Positions 1 to 10,464 of a stretch of 64,000 nucleotides of DNA are shown one piece after another. A model generated the notes under the pieces. It made no database searches. It saw only the letters and a program-made list of their open reading frames with translations, and was not told where the DNA came from. Position 1 is the stretch's first letter; each line of letters begins with the position of its first letter. The translations under genes and the position numbers were made by a program. Source of the stretch: Enchytraeus crypticus (Eukaryota; Annelida; Clitellata; Enchytraeida; Enchytraeidae); the NCBI GenBank assembly GCA_905160935.1, contig CAJHZI010000713.1, positions 464,501 to 528,500 of the forward strand, given 5' to 3'.

Positions 1-329
1 GAGAGAGATAGGCATAGGCATACTTATAGTTACAGTTAAGGTTATATTTATAGTTATATTTATAGTCAAAGTCGTAGTCATAGCCATAGTCATAGTTGTA
101 GTTATATTCACAGTAATAGTTATGTTTGTAGTTATAGTAAGCTTTATATTTATATTTATAATATTAACCTCCGACAATTTTTATAGCGGTGTCATGGCCG
201 GTGTCCGGTCTTCGACCACTTTACAGGTTCGTGGCATGTTATTATTAATCCTTTCCATGGTTAATCGCATCTTTGCTATTGATATGGCCAATCGGCTGCA
301 CGCTCCGATACAAAATTAACCTTCCATGG

Positions 330-430
330 GCCCAAGGGAATATCGATCATTACTTGACTGACCTGGGTTTTGAACCCAAGCCACTTGTATGCTAGGCGAA
401 TACTCTAACCGTTACGCCATACCCCTTCCA
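330..430 (-). mobile_element. tRNA-derived SINE head (separate family)
   Basis: The minus strand reads GGCGTAACGGTTAGAGTATT (A-box-like) and GGGTTCAAAACCC (B box, T-arm). There is no acceptor-stem closure, so it is not a functional tRNA. Confidence 0.45.
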
Positions 431-479
431 CGTGAAGCTATAGTTAGAGTTATAGTTATAATTATAATAATAATGAAGG

Positions 480-545
480 TTTAAAGTCCAATTCCTAATC
501 TAAAGATGATGTCAGGGACGTCCATACAGCACACATCACTACAGA
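480..545 (-). mobile_element. Fragment of L2/CR1-like LINE 3' tail
   Basis: Contains GATGATGTCAGGGACGTCC, the reverse complement of the tail seen intact at 33330-33375. Confidence 0.6.
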
Positions 546-1105
546 TATAGTTATAGTTATAGTTATTGTTATACTTATAACTTTAGCTATAGTTATACAG
601 CTATAACTATAGTTACTAAAGTTACTAGAGTTCCTATAGTTATTATGGCTACTTAGTCTAATTATGATATTTGTATCTTGTAGTCTAAGTATTATATCAC
701 TACATATAACCTAATATAATATAATGCTCTCTTCGCAATCCTAGAAAGCTAATTGTTTGATTTAATTGAAATGATGTTTATATTTCGTCAATATAATATT
801 ATTAAATTCAGACAAATAAATAATTAATTCCATTGCTGTAGCACAATTTCTGAACTCCTGTGTCATGTAATATAGCGTGAACCTTAATAGCTTTCAATCT
901 TTATATAAATTTCTATCGATTTCACAATAGCTGGGTAAGAAAATAGTAAAAACTATTAGTTAAATGTAGACTGATGTTTTTATACATTGTTAAAATTTTC
1001 CTTCTTACTTCAATCAGTCTTTAAAATATCCTTAAAACTTATTTATTCGAAGAACTTGTTTTTAAATACATGTATATGCGATTGTTTGCAATTTGATGCA
1101 TGCAG

Positions 1106-1219
1106 ATGTAACTGATTGCCAACCTAATCCCTGCAAAAATGGAGGAAATTGCACAGATACAGATAGCGGATACCACTGCAAATGTCCAGAGCATTATTTT
1201 GGATCTAATTGCGAATTAA
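1106..1219 (+). CDS. EGF-like domain exon 1 of a plus-strand EGF-repeat gene
   Basis: A 114-nt exon after TGCATGCAG with donor GTGAGT, phase 1 at both ends, the classic shuffling exon for EGF modules. Encodes one complete EGF domain: DVTDCQPNPCKNGGNC, then YHCKCPEHYFGSNC. Six Cys in EGF spacing with NPCKNGG and the CxCxxxYfGxxC end. EGF domains are extracellular, so the product should be secreted or a membrane ectodomain. Upstream exons lie to the left of the window. The remainder of the gene cannot be identified. Confidence 0.85.
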
Positions 1220-1430
1220 GTGAGTAGTCTTAAACTCTAATGTAGAATATTGAGTACATATACGCCTTACTTTAGAAAATAATTTCATATCATTTTCGCT
1301 GAAGATAAATTTTGTTGCAAACTACCTACGATTTCATTTTAAGAGATCGTTAAGAACACAACATAAAACTATAGGCTATGTAGGCCTATAAACAAAATTT
1401 ACAAGTATTCTAAATCGTTGTCAAATTTTT

Positions 1431-1486
<56 letters not shown>

Positions 1487-1488
<2 letters not shown>

Positions 1489-2226
1489 TCTCTTAGTGCA
1501 CTGCCTACTAGCAGGTCCACGGTATATAATGCCTCCACTCTTCTATGTCTTCCGCCTTCCTATTCATTTCCACATATGAGTGGGTCTTTAAATCATCTAA
1601 CATACCTAATCTCGGCCTGCCCCTGCCTCTTTTCCTTCCATTCTACCTTCTGTAACCTCTTTTAATAGATCTTCCCCCCTTAGAATGTGGCCTATCCAAC
1701 TCTTCTTCCTATTTCTTAATACATTTATCAACTGTCCATCTGTGCCAACTCTCTAGAACTTCCTCATTTGTAGCCTTTGAGTCCAACTAATCCTCTCCAT
1801 TCTTCTTCAAATCCACATTTCCAATGCCACCAGTTTCCCTATATCTTCCTTCCTTAATGTCCATGTTTCACAACCATACAATAGCATGATCCAAACCAAA
1901 GTTTTCACTATCTTTATCTTTGTATCTTCCTTCAGTTTTCTGTTAATAGTTCTTTTCTAGTAACAATGGCCGATTTTGCTTGTGCAATCCCACTGCATAT
2001 TTCAGTCTCAAATTTCCCGTCATCGGTTATAGTATAACCCAAATATTTGAAACTCCTTACCTGTTCCAATTTCGTACCATTTATTGTGATATTAATTTCA
2101 CCTTTATTATTGGACACTCTCATAACCTTGGTCTTTTTTATATTAATCTTCATGCCATATCTTAGGGCCGTATCATTCAGCCTATCCATTATATTCTGCA
2201 GTCCAATCTCGCTAACCCCTGCCATT
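1487..2226 (-). mobile_element. LINE (family 1) fragment: RT C-terminal region to 3' end
   Basis: The minus strand encodes [32 protein letters not shown] and FKYLGYTITDDG, the post-catalytic part of non-LTR reverse transcriptase. With frameshifts it continues to the [13 protein letters not shown] region and the 3' end near 1490. 5'-truncated, dead copy bounded by (TA)n on both sides. Nearly the same sequence recurs at 35757-36762. Confidence 0.85.
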
Positions 2227-2227
2227 C

Positions 2228-2282
<55 letters not shown>

Positions 2283-2308
2283 CTTATATGTCTGTGTGTA
2301 TGTATATG

Positions 2309-2346
<38 letters not shown>

Positions 2347-2355
2347 TATATATAT

Positions 2356-3174
2356 ATACACTGTGTTTTTTATAACTGATGCCCCTAATTATTTTTGCAA
2401 TAGGGTTATAAAGAGTTGACCGATGTTCTTGAAATTTACAGAACTTGACCATCAGCCAGTTTTACCAATCGCAGAGAAATTTCGTTTGAATATCTTTGAT
2501 ATCGTGAAAGTTATAGTTTTGTGAATAGGAGTTGGATCAGACAAGAAATTTCCAATACAGGATTACGGGCGTGTTACAAATTATCTCTTTAAAAATAATA
2601 GCGAACACGTCACAAAATGTCAGCTAATGCTACATTAATGAGCGAACACTTCTTTTAAAATGACGTAAAATGCGTGCTGATATGTTCTTAATTGATAAAA
2701 TTATTGAACTTTTAATGCATGCATTGCAATCACCGCAGCCACTGCAGCGGCGTCCTCTAGCGCCACAGTTAAAATAGCTTCTTCGTTTATTCTCTTCATG
2801 CAATGCATCCATAAAAAGTTCAATTACTCTGTCAATTAAGAACATATCAGCACGTATTTCATGTCGTTTTGAAAAGAAATGATTGCTCTTCAAAATATAG
2901 CTGAAATTCTGCTCGCTATTATTTTTAAAGATATAATTTTACGCTGCATGTAACACGCTCGTAATCCGGTATTGGAAATTTCTTGTCTGACCCCACTCCT
3001 ATTCGCGAAACTATAAGTTTCACGTTATTAAAGATATTCAAAAGAAATTTCTCCGTGTTTTTTAGAATAGGCTGATGGTCAAGTGCTGTAAATTTCAAGA
3101 ACATCGGTAAACTTCTGACGACTTTACAGTTAATGCAGTTTGGGGTGTCAGTTATAAAAATCACAGTGTAGTAT
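2356..3174. mobile_element. Foldback element with long inverted arms (about 370 bp each)
   Basis: The left arm (2356-2733) matches the reverse complement of the right arm (about 2800-3174) at roughly 80%, for example AAGAAATTTCCAATAC and TGCTGATATGTTCTTAATTG in both. The loop (about 2735-2800) is strikingly GC-rich for this region. A diverged relative lies at 16640-16935. No transposase recognised. Confidence 0.75.
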
Positions 3175-3221
3175 ATCAAGATATTATTACAGCATTTAAA
3201 TCATAAATTTTATGTTCGCAG

Positions 3222-3335
3222 CCGTTGACCACTGCTCCTCTAGTCCATGTCTGCACGACGGGACCTATGTGAATGCTGTGGAAACCTACTCGTGCATTTG
3301 TACTTCCGGTTATACTGGACAGAGCTGCCAAACAG
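3222..3335 (+). CDS. EGF-like domain exon 2
   Basis: Same length (114 nt) and 1-1 phase as the exon at 1106. Acceptor TTCGCAG, donor G|GTATAT. Encodes VDHCSSSPCLHDGTYVNA, then YSCICTSGYTGQSC: five of the six consensus Cys, with the third (C in GG.C) replaced by Tyr (GTYV). That loss could destabilise the module or reflect incipient decay. Confidence 0.75.
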
Positions 3336-3407
3336 GTATATATCTATTCAATATTCAATTGAATCCATCTTTTCATAAACTTTTTGATCATAAGACCTCT
3401 CTTTTTC

Positions 3408-3600
3408 TCTAGTGTTCTGTCAAATGGCAGGCCCATGATACACCTTTTCAATTATAGTTTGCTTTCTGTTTCCTACAAGAGCACTCCATAAATCATCATG
3501 TTAATCCCCTTTAAGACACTCCATGGATCAACATTTTAATCTCTTCAAAAGAGTTATGTCTTATCCCTGCTTTATGTAGCTTGTGGAAAATATGTCTTTA
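3408..3600 (-). mobile_element. SINE3 fragment, degenerate
   Basis: Matches the 3' half of SINE3 (CTGTCAAATGGCAGG, AGAGCACTCCATAAATCA, TTATGTAGC) with many changes. Full copies are at 31078 and 61988. Confidence 0.6.
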
Positions 3601-3704
3601 ATGGGTTTTCAAGTTGAATTCCTCAGTTCTTGCTTAGTCGCTTCTTACGACTTGTGCAGTTAACGCTTAGTTTATTCTTTAGTGGTCAGGACACAACAAG
3701 GAAA

Positions 3705-3900
3705 ATCTCTCTTAGTGCACTGCCTACTGGCAGGTCCATGGTATATAACACCTCCACTATTCTCAATCTTCCGTTTTCCTCTTCCGGTTCACATACGAGT
3801 GGATCTTTAAATAATCAATGACCTTCCTTTTGATATTCCATTTTTATTGGGAGATTCTGCTTATGACGAGGTGGGCTACCTGTGCCTTCCTCAGCTTCGA
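3705..3900 (-). mobile_element. LINE family 1 3' end joined to a SINE3-like segment
   Basis: Carries TAGTGCACTGCCTACTGGCA then the LINE 3' end, followed by GGGAGATTCTGCTTATGACG and a 'ccttcctcag' piece. The same composite order occurs at 34157-34325, so it is probably one composite repeat. Confidence 0.6.
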
Positions 3901-4130
3901 CTAATGTTTACTGTTAATGAAAACAACCCTGTTTACTTATAACATTGAAAATAAGATAAGAAATTTCCATCCTTTTTACGTAAGTATACTTGTTAACATT
4001 TATTTTTCAACAAAACGGTACAAATATGACATAGTTTTTTACTTTTCTCATTTTCTCCTTTTTCTAGGCAAGTTCCTACCTTCAACCATGTAATATTGCC
4101 ACCATGTGTTGATTTACTTGTTAACTTATT

Positions 4131-4171
<41 letters not shown>

Positions 4172-4179
4172 ATATATGT

Positions 4180-4245
4180 ATATATATATATATATCGACG
4201 TCCCTGACATCATCCTTGTATGAGGAAACGGACGTTAAACCTTTC
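4180..4245 (+). mobile_element. L2/CR1-like LINE 3' tail fragment
   Basis: CGACGTCCCTGACATCATCC and TGTATGAGGAAACGGACGTT, identical in layout to 33330-33375; wedged between (TA)n arrays. Confidence 0.7.
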
Positions 4246-4295
4246 TTTATATATATATATATATATATATACATGTGTATATATATATATATATA

Positions 4296-5235
4296 TATAG
4301 GGCGAGTAAAAAAAGGATTACACCTGCAAAAAGTTTTAATATCTCAGGCTATGGATAATATTTTCCAATAAAACTTATATCAGTTACTAAATGACTAACA
4401 TCTAATGGGGTGGCCAATTTTCATCCATTTTTATGTATGGATTGGCAAGTTATGCAAGTTTTAGTAGAGCAACTCCCCATTTTTTAATGTGCTGTAAACA
4501 TAAATTATATTTAATTTTATTTTTATTTTGGCCCTGAAAAGGGCTATTGTAATGGTTCATAAACTAGTTGTATCTGGTAGCATTACTGCCAATTAGATAT
4601 GCTTTCCTCCCGCTGCTACGCAGGACTGCAGTCGCATTTGGAACGCTTGGACAGCCTTATTGATTCCAGCCTAGGGCACACTCTCCCAGATCAATTGTAG
4701 CACTTCCTGCAGTTCTGTCTTGTTTTTAGGCTTCGGCTGGTGTTTCTGATAGAGATGCAGCATGGTTCCCCAAAAATAGTAATCCAGAGGATTTAAATCG
4801 TGAGAGTTTGGAGGCCATTCATTCTTCTTAATGAAATCCGGGTTTCTGTCGTTGATCCATTCCTGTGCATGAAGAGATTCATGATCCGGAGCACCATTCT
4901 GCTGAAAGATGAAACTATTTGGTAAAAGAGTATAGCAATCCTCAAACAGCTCCGGAAGTAAAGTGTTGACGTAATACTGAGAGTTCACCTTTATCGTCTC
5001 GTCAATGAAGTGCAATCTGTCTTAACCTTTGTAGCAAACGCCATTTTTAGGTAAAAATAGGGGGTTGCTCTGCTGAAACTTGCATAACTTGCCAATCTAT
5101 GTACCGAAATTGATGGAAATTGGCCATCCCATCATAAATTAGTCTATTAATGATTGGTAAAAGTTTAATTGGAAAATATTAACAGTGGCCTGAGATATTC
5201 AAACTTTTGGCAACTGCAATCATTTTTTACTCACC

Positions 5236-5246
<11 letters not shown>
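4296..5246 (-). mobile_element. Mariner-like transposon, internally deleted
   Basis: Ends are inverted: GGGCGAGTAAAAAA at the left against TTTTTTACTCACCC at the right. Roughly 200-bp subterminal inverted arms also share AACTTGCATAACTTGCCAAT. It is inserted in (TA)n, as expected for a TA-target element. The central part encodes the C-terminal half of a Tc1/mariner transposase. Confidence 0.85.
4671..5015 (-). pseudogene. Mariner transposase, C-terminal half, disabled
   Basis: 115 codons with FQQNGAPDHESLHAQEWI, then WPPNSHDLNPLDYYFWG, typical of the DDE domain. The second catalytic Asp (family motif FQQDGAP) is Asn here, and the N-terminal DNA-binding half is missing. It cannot be active. Confidence 0.88.
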
Positions 5247-5289
<43 letters not shown>

Positions 5290-5293
<4 letters not shown>

Positions 5294-5550
5294 AGCATAC
5301 AGGCATTATATTGAAATGATCAATTATGTTGATATCTTTCACTTTTAATGTTTAAACCAATTATGTTGACATCTTTTAATGTTTAAACCAATTATGTTGA
5401 TATCTTTCACTTTTAATGTTTAAACCGATAGGCAATTTAGACCATTTTCCGTATAACCAGTCCATTGAATGTCCGAGATTTTATTCTCAAATCAGCGCGG
5501 CTGGGATTCGAACCCACGAGATTTCAATTCACCTCAGGATCTGTCTTTAA
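5290..5550 (-). mobile_element. SINE2 copy with internal triplication
   Basis: Contains the B-box complement GGGATTCGAACCCACGAG. A roughly 40-bp segment around AATTATGTTGATATCTTTCA is tandemly triplicated at 5320-5425. Flanked by TA arrays. Confidence 0.8.
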
Positions 5551-5551
5551 A

Positions 5552-5561
5552 AGTTATATAT

Positions 5562-5601
<40 letters not shown>

Positions 5602-5756
5602 GCAGTAAAATAATAAATTAAATTATATATATATTTATAACTTTATTTATTTATTTATTCATATAAGATTACATTTCTTTTGATTAATGTGATTATTATT
5701 ATGATTTATTTATTAATACTATGTTTGTTTTTATATATAGACTGTATATATACATG

Positions 5757-5809
<53 letters not shown>

Positions 5810-5810
5810 G
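5552..5810. repeat. (TA)n and (TTTA)n tracts
   Basis: Long TA arrays at 5552-5602 and 5758-5808 separated by an AT-rich segment. No gene. Confidence 0.9.
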
Positions 5811-5907
5811 GAGGATTAACTAATGGTCTGATGTGGGACAGAGAGGAGAGAAAAAAGTACATAAAAATCCCCAAGTTAAATTGGGATTTGGTAGTTTAAT
5901 TGGGAAG

Positions 5908-5967
5908 GTGATGATGATGATGATGATGAGGATGATGATGATGATGATAATGATGATGATGATGATT
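5908..5967. repeat. (GAT)n microsatellite
   Basis: GATGATGATG repeats with a few interruptions. Confidence 0.9.
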
Positions 5968-6243
5968 ACATTTATATACCTACACTTTTATCACTTAGAT
6001 ATGTGTGTATATATAAATATAGGTGATCAGTCTTACAAGTAATGTCAGTGGTTTTCGGTTTGTTTGAAGGAAAAGAAAGCATCATAGTGTTTCAGAGATC
6101 TTCTCAATTTATAAATCGTTCATTTTTTAATATTTAATTCACAAACCGCAGACACCAACGACTGCAACGAGCATGTTACAATACTTTTAGATAACATACG
6201 TGTATTATTACTATACTGAATACTGGATATGTTTATACAATAT

Positions 6244-6702
6244 CATCCGAAATATGATCTACTTAAGCATATGAAAGACTTTGCTGAGTAGAAGCCTCCG
6301 ATCAGCAAATCGTTATTTAGGACATATTGGGACATGTTGCAACAAATAAATGCTATAAAATCATATATTTTATGTTCGCAATCATCGACAACTGTGCGTC
6401 TAGTCCATGTCCACCGGCGTACCATGTATGAATCTTCCTGGTTCCTATTTTTGCGTGATGTTGTGATGCCGGCCGCACAGGTCAGAGATGCGACAGACGT
6501 ATGCTTTTATTCAAATTTCAATAATCTCACGTTTTTCATGTTTCTTGATTATTAGGAAAATTTAATCGGCTTAGCGTAAAGAGATTCTTTAGCATTTATT
6601 TGTTGCAACATGTCCTAATATGTCCTAAATAACGATTTGCTGATCGGAGGCTTCTACTCAGCAAAGTCTTTCATATGCTTAAGTAGATCATATTTCGGAT
6701 GG
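6244..6702. mobile_element. Inverted-repeat unit enclosing the EGF relic
   Basis: Arms 6244-6351 and 6593-6702 are about 108 bp and differ at about one position. They enclose 241 bp with the decayed EGF exon. Arm identity implies recent origin. Confidence 0.85.
6364..6500 (+). pseudogene. Decayed EGF exon relic
   Basis: Intron and exon sequence aligns with the exon at 3222 (TTTTATGTTCGCA, then ..CA.CTGTGCGTCTAGTCCATGTC..). The acceptor AG has become AA and stops interrupt the frame. Remaining peptide pieces include CASSPCPPAYHV and AGRTGQRC. It sits between near-identical inverted repeats (6244-6351 and 6593-6702). Confidence 0.65.
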
Positions 6703-7789
6703 TGTAAGCCTTAGTTCGCACTCTTCATTTTAATTGTTTGTTAGATGACCAACTTAGTGAAAATATATCACTATCTTCTTAAGAAGGTGTAGTGAAGGAA
6801 ATTAGAATTGGTTGAAACTTTTATAGCGTTAAGCTATGAGGAGATAGGACACCTGTAAATGTAGGTAGCATGAGATGAATATCATGTAGCAAATTATGTT
6901 AATGAAGAGCGCCATGGTCTAAAATGGCTCATTAGATTATGCTGTGTCTCCTCATGTCTAATATTTTAGTATCTTATTAATACGGAACTATACCATTATT
7001 TCAATCCGTTTTTGCATGCTTGGAGCCAAAATAGCTAATATTTTTTGTTTAGTTAATAAAAATATCGTATTGGCGCTAAAGTGCAAATGCCCTCTTCACC
7101 TTCTCTATCCAAACATAATGCGCCTCATAACCTTCTTTTTCTCCATTCTTGATCTAATGCTTTCTACTTCTATAAAATCGTAATCACTCCAGTTAATTTA
7201 TTTCACTTTAATCACTTATGTTGAGGTTTGTTTACTGACACATATTTCTACACTTATTCTATCCAAAAACTCAGAATTCGATAGCACTTCTTTCGATCTT
7301 CCGTTGCTTGCTCATTGGGTTGGCTTTAGTTATATTGCGCTAGAAGTGATCAGCGATCACTGTCGACAGGACTCTTAACTGATTTCGCTGTTGATACTGA
7401 TGTCTTGGGTTAATGGTTTTGCAATTATATGCTATTCCATTACGTTACGTTGTGTACTTTCTATGCAAATGCGAAATTTTAAATAAATAAATAAAATGTC
7501 TAGTAATTAATTCAGGTCGAATCAAAATTGTCATCCAAATAAGTGTACATTGGAGGATCAACTTGAAACCTCGTTGAACGTTTAAAGTCGTTGAGAAGTT
7601 TGCATTGTATTTTCGGAGTCATAAATTATTTTTAATTTTTTAAAGGTACTCTCATTAGAGTTAATATATTTAATTCTAGCGAATGTAACCAGTTACAAAA
7701 TTAATATATTTTTTTTATTCAACATTACGCCGTAAACAACTATATAGTGCACTTTCTGTAGCTTAGTATGGGTTGATGTAATAGTGTTT
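6703..7789. other. AT-rich stretch, no gene recognised
   Basis: No coherent frame or repeat match was found. Confidence 0.5.
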
Positions 7790-7970
7790 AACGCTATCAT
7801 CACTAACAAACAGCGTGTCCTGCACCGGCTTCTTCCGCCGCTTAAAGATAATGTTAACTTTAAGCTCAGGGAGAGGGCTCACCCTTTCTCTTTACCATCT
7901 AAGCGCACACCTTTGATGGATAAGAACTTTATAATTAGAATGCTATATAAAGACTCTTATTAAGTTTTTT
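7790..7970 (+). mobile_element. LINE 3'-end coding fragment (L2/Jockey-like)
   Basis: One frame reads KQRVLHRLLPPLKDNVNFKL, then RERAHPFSLPSK and DKNFIIRMLYKD, the common C-terminus of this LINE class. It ends in a stop and an AT-rich tail. Confidence 0.6.
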
Positions 7971-8134
7971 TTAAACAATGTCTGCTTATGTTTATTACTT
8001 TCTATATTGCCATTTGTGTGTGTGTACGTTTTCTGCGGTATGTCAGATTTCATGTAATAAACGAATATTAACTAGTATTTATATATTTACGATATTTTCC
8101 CTATTAATAAAGTATCTTAATTTTTTTTGTTTAG

Positions 8135-8241
8135 ATACGGCTGGAATAGCGACACTATACTCTGAAGGGAATAGCTATCAACTGAAGATTGCTTCTCATA
8201 TTGAACTTATACGCTCACAATATGGACTCATCATCTCGTAA
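8135..8241 (+). CDS. Possible terminal exon of the EGF-repeat gene
   Basis: A strong polypyrimidine tract and TTTAG acceptor precede a frame that continues a phase-1 junction: (G)AT ACG GCT... giving DTAGIATLYSEGNSYQLKI and about 16 more residues to TAA. Phase agrees with the EGF exons, and AATAAA follows at 8480. No recognisable domain, so this is a proposal from splice logic only. Confidence 0.3.
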
Positions 8242-8479
8242 ATTTAAAAATATAGTTGTCATACTATGTGCAAAATACTGGAGCAACGTGTTTAATTCAC
8301 GGCCAATTGGTGCAAATATCCGATATCCATTCGCTCAAATCCCTCATCGGACATCTCGCCAAAAGTATACTCAGCGCGAGTATTTGTACATACTGTGTAG
8401 CAGATTTTAAAGTAATCTACATGTACATGTATATGTGTAACGAACTATTTAACTATTATAGTACATTAACAATATTTTA

Positions 8480-8485
8480 AATAAA
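8480..8485 (+). terminator. Candidate polyadenylation signal for the plus-strand EGF gene
   Basis: AATAAA about 240 nt after the TAA of the candidate terminal exon. Confidence 0.22.
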
Positions 8486-9754
8486 ATTACATCGAAGACA
8501 TTGGTTTTCTGAGCGCTATGGTGATGGTAAATTTCTCAACAAATATAAAGAATGCTACTCAGAAGAATAACTTCGATTGCATTCTAAAACTGTTGTACTA
8601 CAAGAAACACAATATATTACATAGTCCAAAGTAAAACACTCTATACAGTGTAATATGTATACAATATATTATTTCTATTTCCATCAATGCTTCTCTGACT
8701 TCTATATATTATTAGATAGTAGGTTCAACATGGCTAGGTTATAAAAATATAACATAATGTATCCTTCATAATAATTTTTATGGAGATATTTTACGACAAT
8801 TTTGACCCAATGTAACCCTATATTGCATGAATAAAGATGTGGTAGCCTATATAAAAAATATTAAAAATTAACTTTTTACATTAATAAATGTAGAATAACA
8901 GAGAAATATAATAATATAATAATGGCGTATATTTCTTATGAAAACATAAACATAGGTCTATAGTGCATATATAATACAATGATGCTCAGCTAGCTCGTTT
9001 TTCTCAATTCAATATCGTACGCATATAAATTGCATTACTATTAATATACTGACAAAAAGCGTTTCTCTCTTTTTACTAGTTCGTGATTGAGTACTAGTTT
9101 TGAAAATCCAACAAAGATCGAAGCTATCTGTAGCATTGAACTATGCTTTCTAAACGATTTTCAAACGGCCAGACTGATCTGATAATCTCATTCTTTAGAT
9201 AATTCTGTAGGTATATTTTACATTACAGCATGTTATAGACATCATTTAGCATTGTTCTAAATGTGCATGTAATTTTAAAATACTAATTGAAATATTTAAG
9301 TATTTAAATATTCATCATTCTCATTCAAATACACGTAGGCCCCTATCTAAACATTATAAGTTTAAATATTAAGTTAAATAATAAACTTTTTTTCAAAGAA
9401 ATAAATTGTATATTTAACGTATCACGGAATTAATAGTTTAAAGACCATTACCTGAAGAAGCACATTTTCGATCTCTTAATATTTCAAAGATTTTCAAAGC
9501 ATAATATAGATAATGAAGATAAGTTTATACGTGTAGTATATAAGCAGATAACAAATGATGAAAGATCTCGTGAGATAAATAAAATTGAATATATCATTCT
9601 CTATCTCTCCAATATTAAAAATATCAGGTCCGAAGTACATATTCCTTTTCATGCGTTTAAATATGGCATTGTTACATGCAACAATACACAAAGCAAATAA
9701 CTCAACTAAGCAATAGTTGCATAATTGGATAAGGCAATTCTCTTATCTTCTTGT
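8486..9754. other. AT-rich intergenic DNA
   Basis: Nothing recognised on either strand. Confidence 0.5.
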
Positions 9755-10020
9755 GTCATAACCGGTCCAATGAAGAACAGATTAATCGTAAAATGCACGC
9801 ATTGTAAGAGGCAACTACGCAACAACTTAGGAGAGTAATGGGAAACCACCTTTGAAGCCATATTATTACTAATCTGTAGGTTACATTAATGTGTGGACAA
9901 GGCACAGCCTTTGTGAAAAGATTAACTCTGATCGATGGAGTGCTCTTTATGAAGCGTAAAAGGCAGCATATGAGTAGGGATATGTGCCTTGGATCTGCCA
10001 CTTGACGGAGCACGAGAGAG
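9755..10020 (+). mobile_element. SINE3 copy, degenerate
   Basis: Retains AATGGGAAACCACCTTTGAA, the 'gtggacaaggc' and 'gagtgctctt' blocks and CTGCCACTTGACGGAGCACG at the 3' end. Confidence 0.65.
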
Positions 10021-10320
10021 CGGTTCTCTTACCAAATTAAGTTTCCTTTCTTTAATGACAATGAATTGCAAACTGGTTCTCAAAACGTTTTTCATTCATT
10101 AAATAGTCGATTCTTGTGAAACAGTCACAGTTGCTTTTAGGGCAAGAACGCAGTGATAAAGTCAACGATACACTCAACGACACAGAGAGAGAGAACTATG
10201 TTTAATGACATTATCAGCAAAGCACGAAATACAAAATTTCACATTAAAACGGGTCATCAAAGAGGATAAATACATCTAGTTTACAGCCTACAATCATAAG
10301 CAGACATACACAGACAATAA

Positions 10321-10464
10321 TTCATAATACGCAATTAATAATAGATTAATAATACGCAATTAATAATAGATTAATAATACGCAATTAATAATAGATTAAT
10401 AATACGCAATTAGTAATAGATTAATAATACACAATTAATAATAGATTAATAATACGCAATTAAT
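10321..10464. repeat. 25-bp tandem repeat, nearly six units
   Basis: Units of AATACGCAATTAATAATAG + ATTAAT with one or two substitutions. Confidence 0.92.

Larger units (their letters stand above)
1..640. repeat. TTATAG-type hexanucleotide repeat with embedded SINE pieces
   Basis: Imperfect (TTATAG)n and relatives over 1-170 and 430-640. The unique middle holds a tRNA-like segment (330-430) and an L2-tail fragment (480-545). No gene seen. Confidence 0.75.

Noticed and set aside
330..430. Functional tRNA gene
   Set aside because: A- and B-like boxes but no acceptor stem or clean cloverleaf; treated as SINE-derived.
2047..2379. Open frames of repeated Tyr-Ile across (TA)n arrays (here and at 4096, 15921, 21807-22172, 50645, 57490)
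   Set aside because: Direct translation of TA dinucleotide repeats; no flanking coding signal.
2630..2893. Cys-rich 87-codon minus frame in the foldback loop
   Set aside because: Spans the GC-rich loop and one arm of an inverted repeat; Cys spacing fits no family I know.
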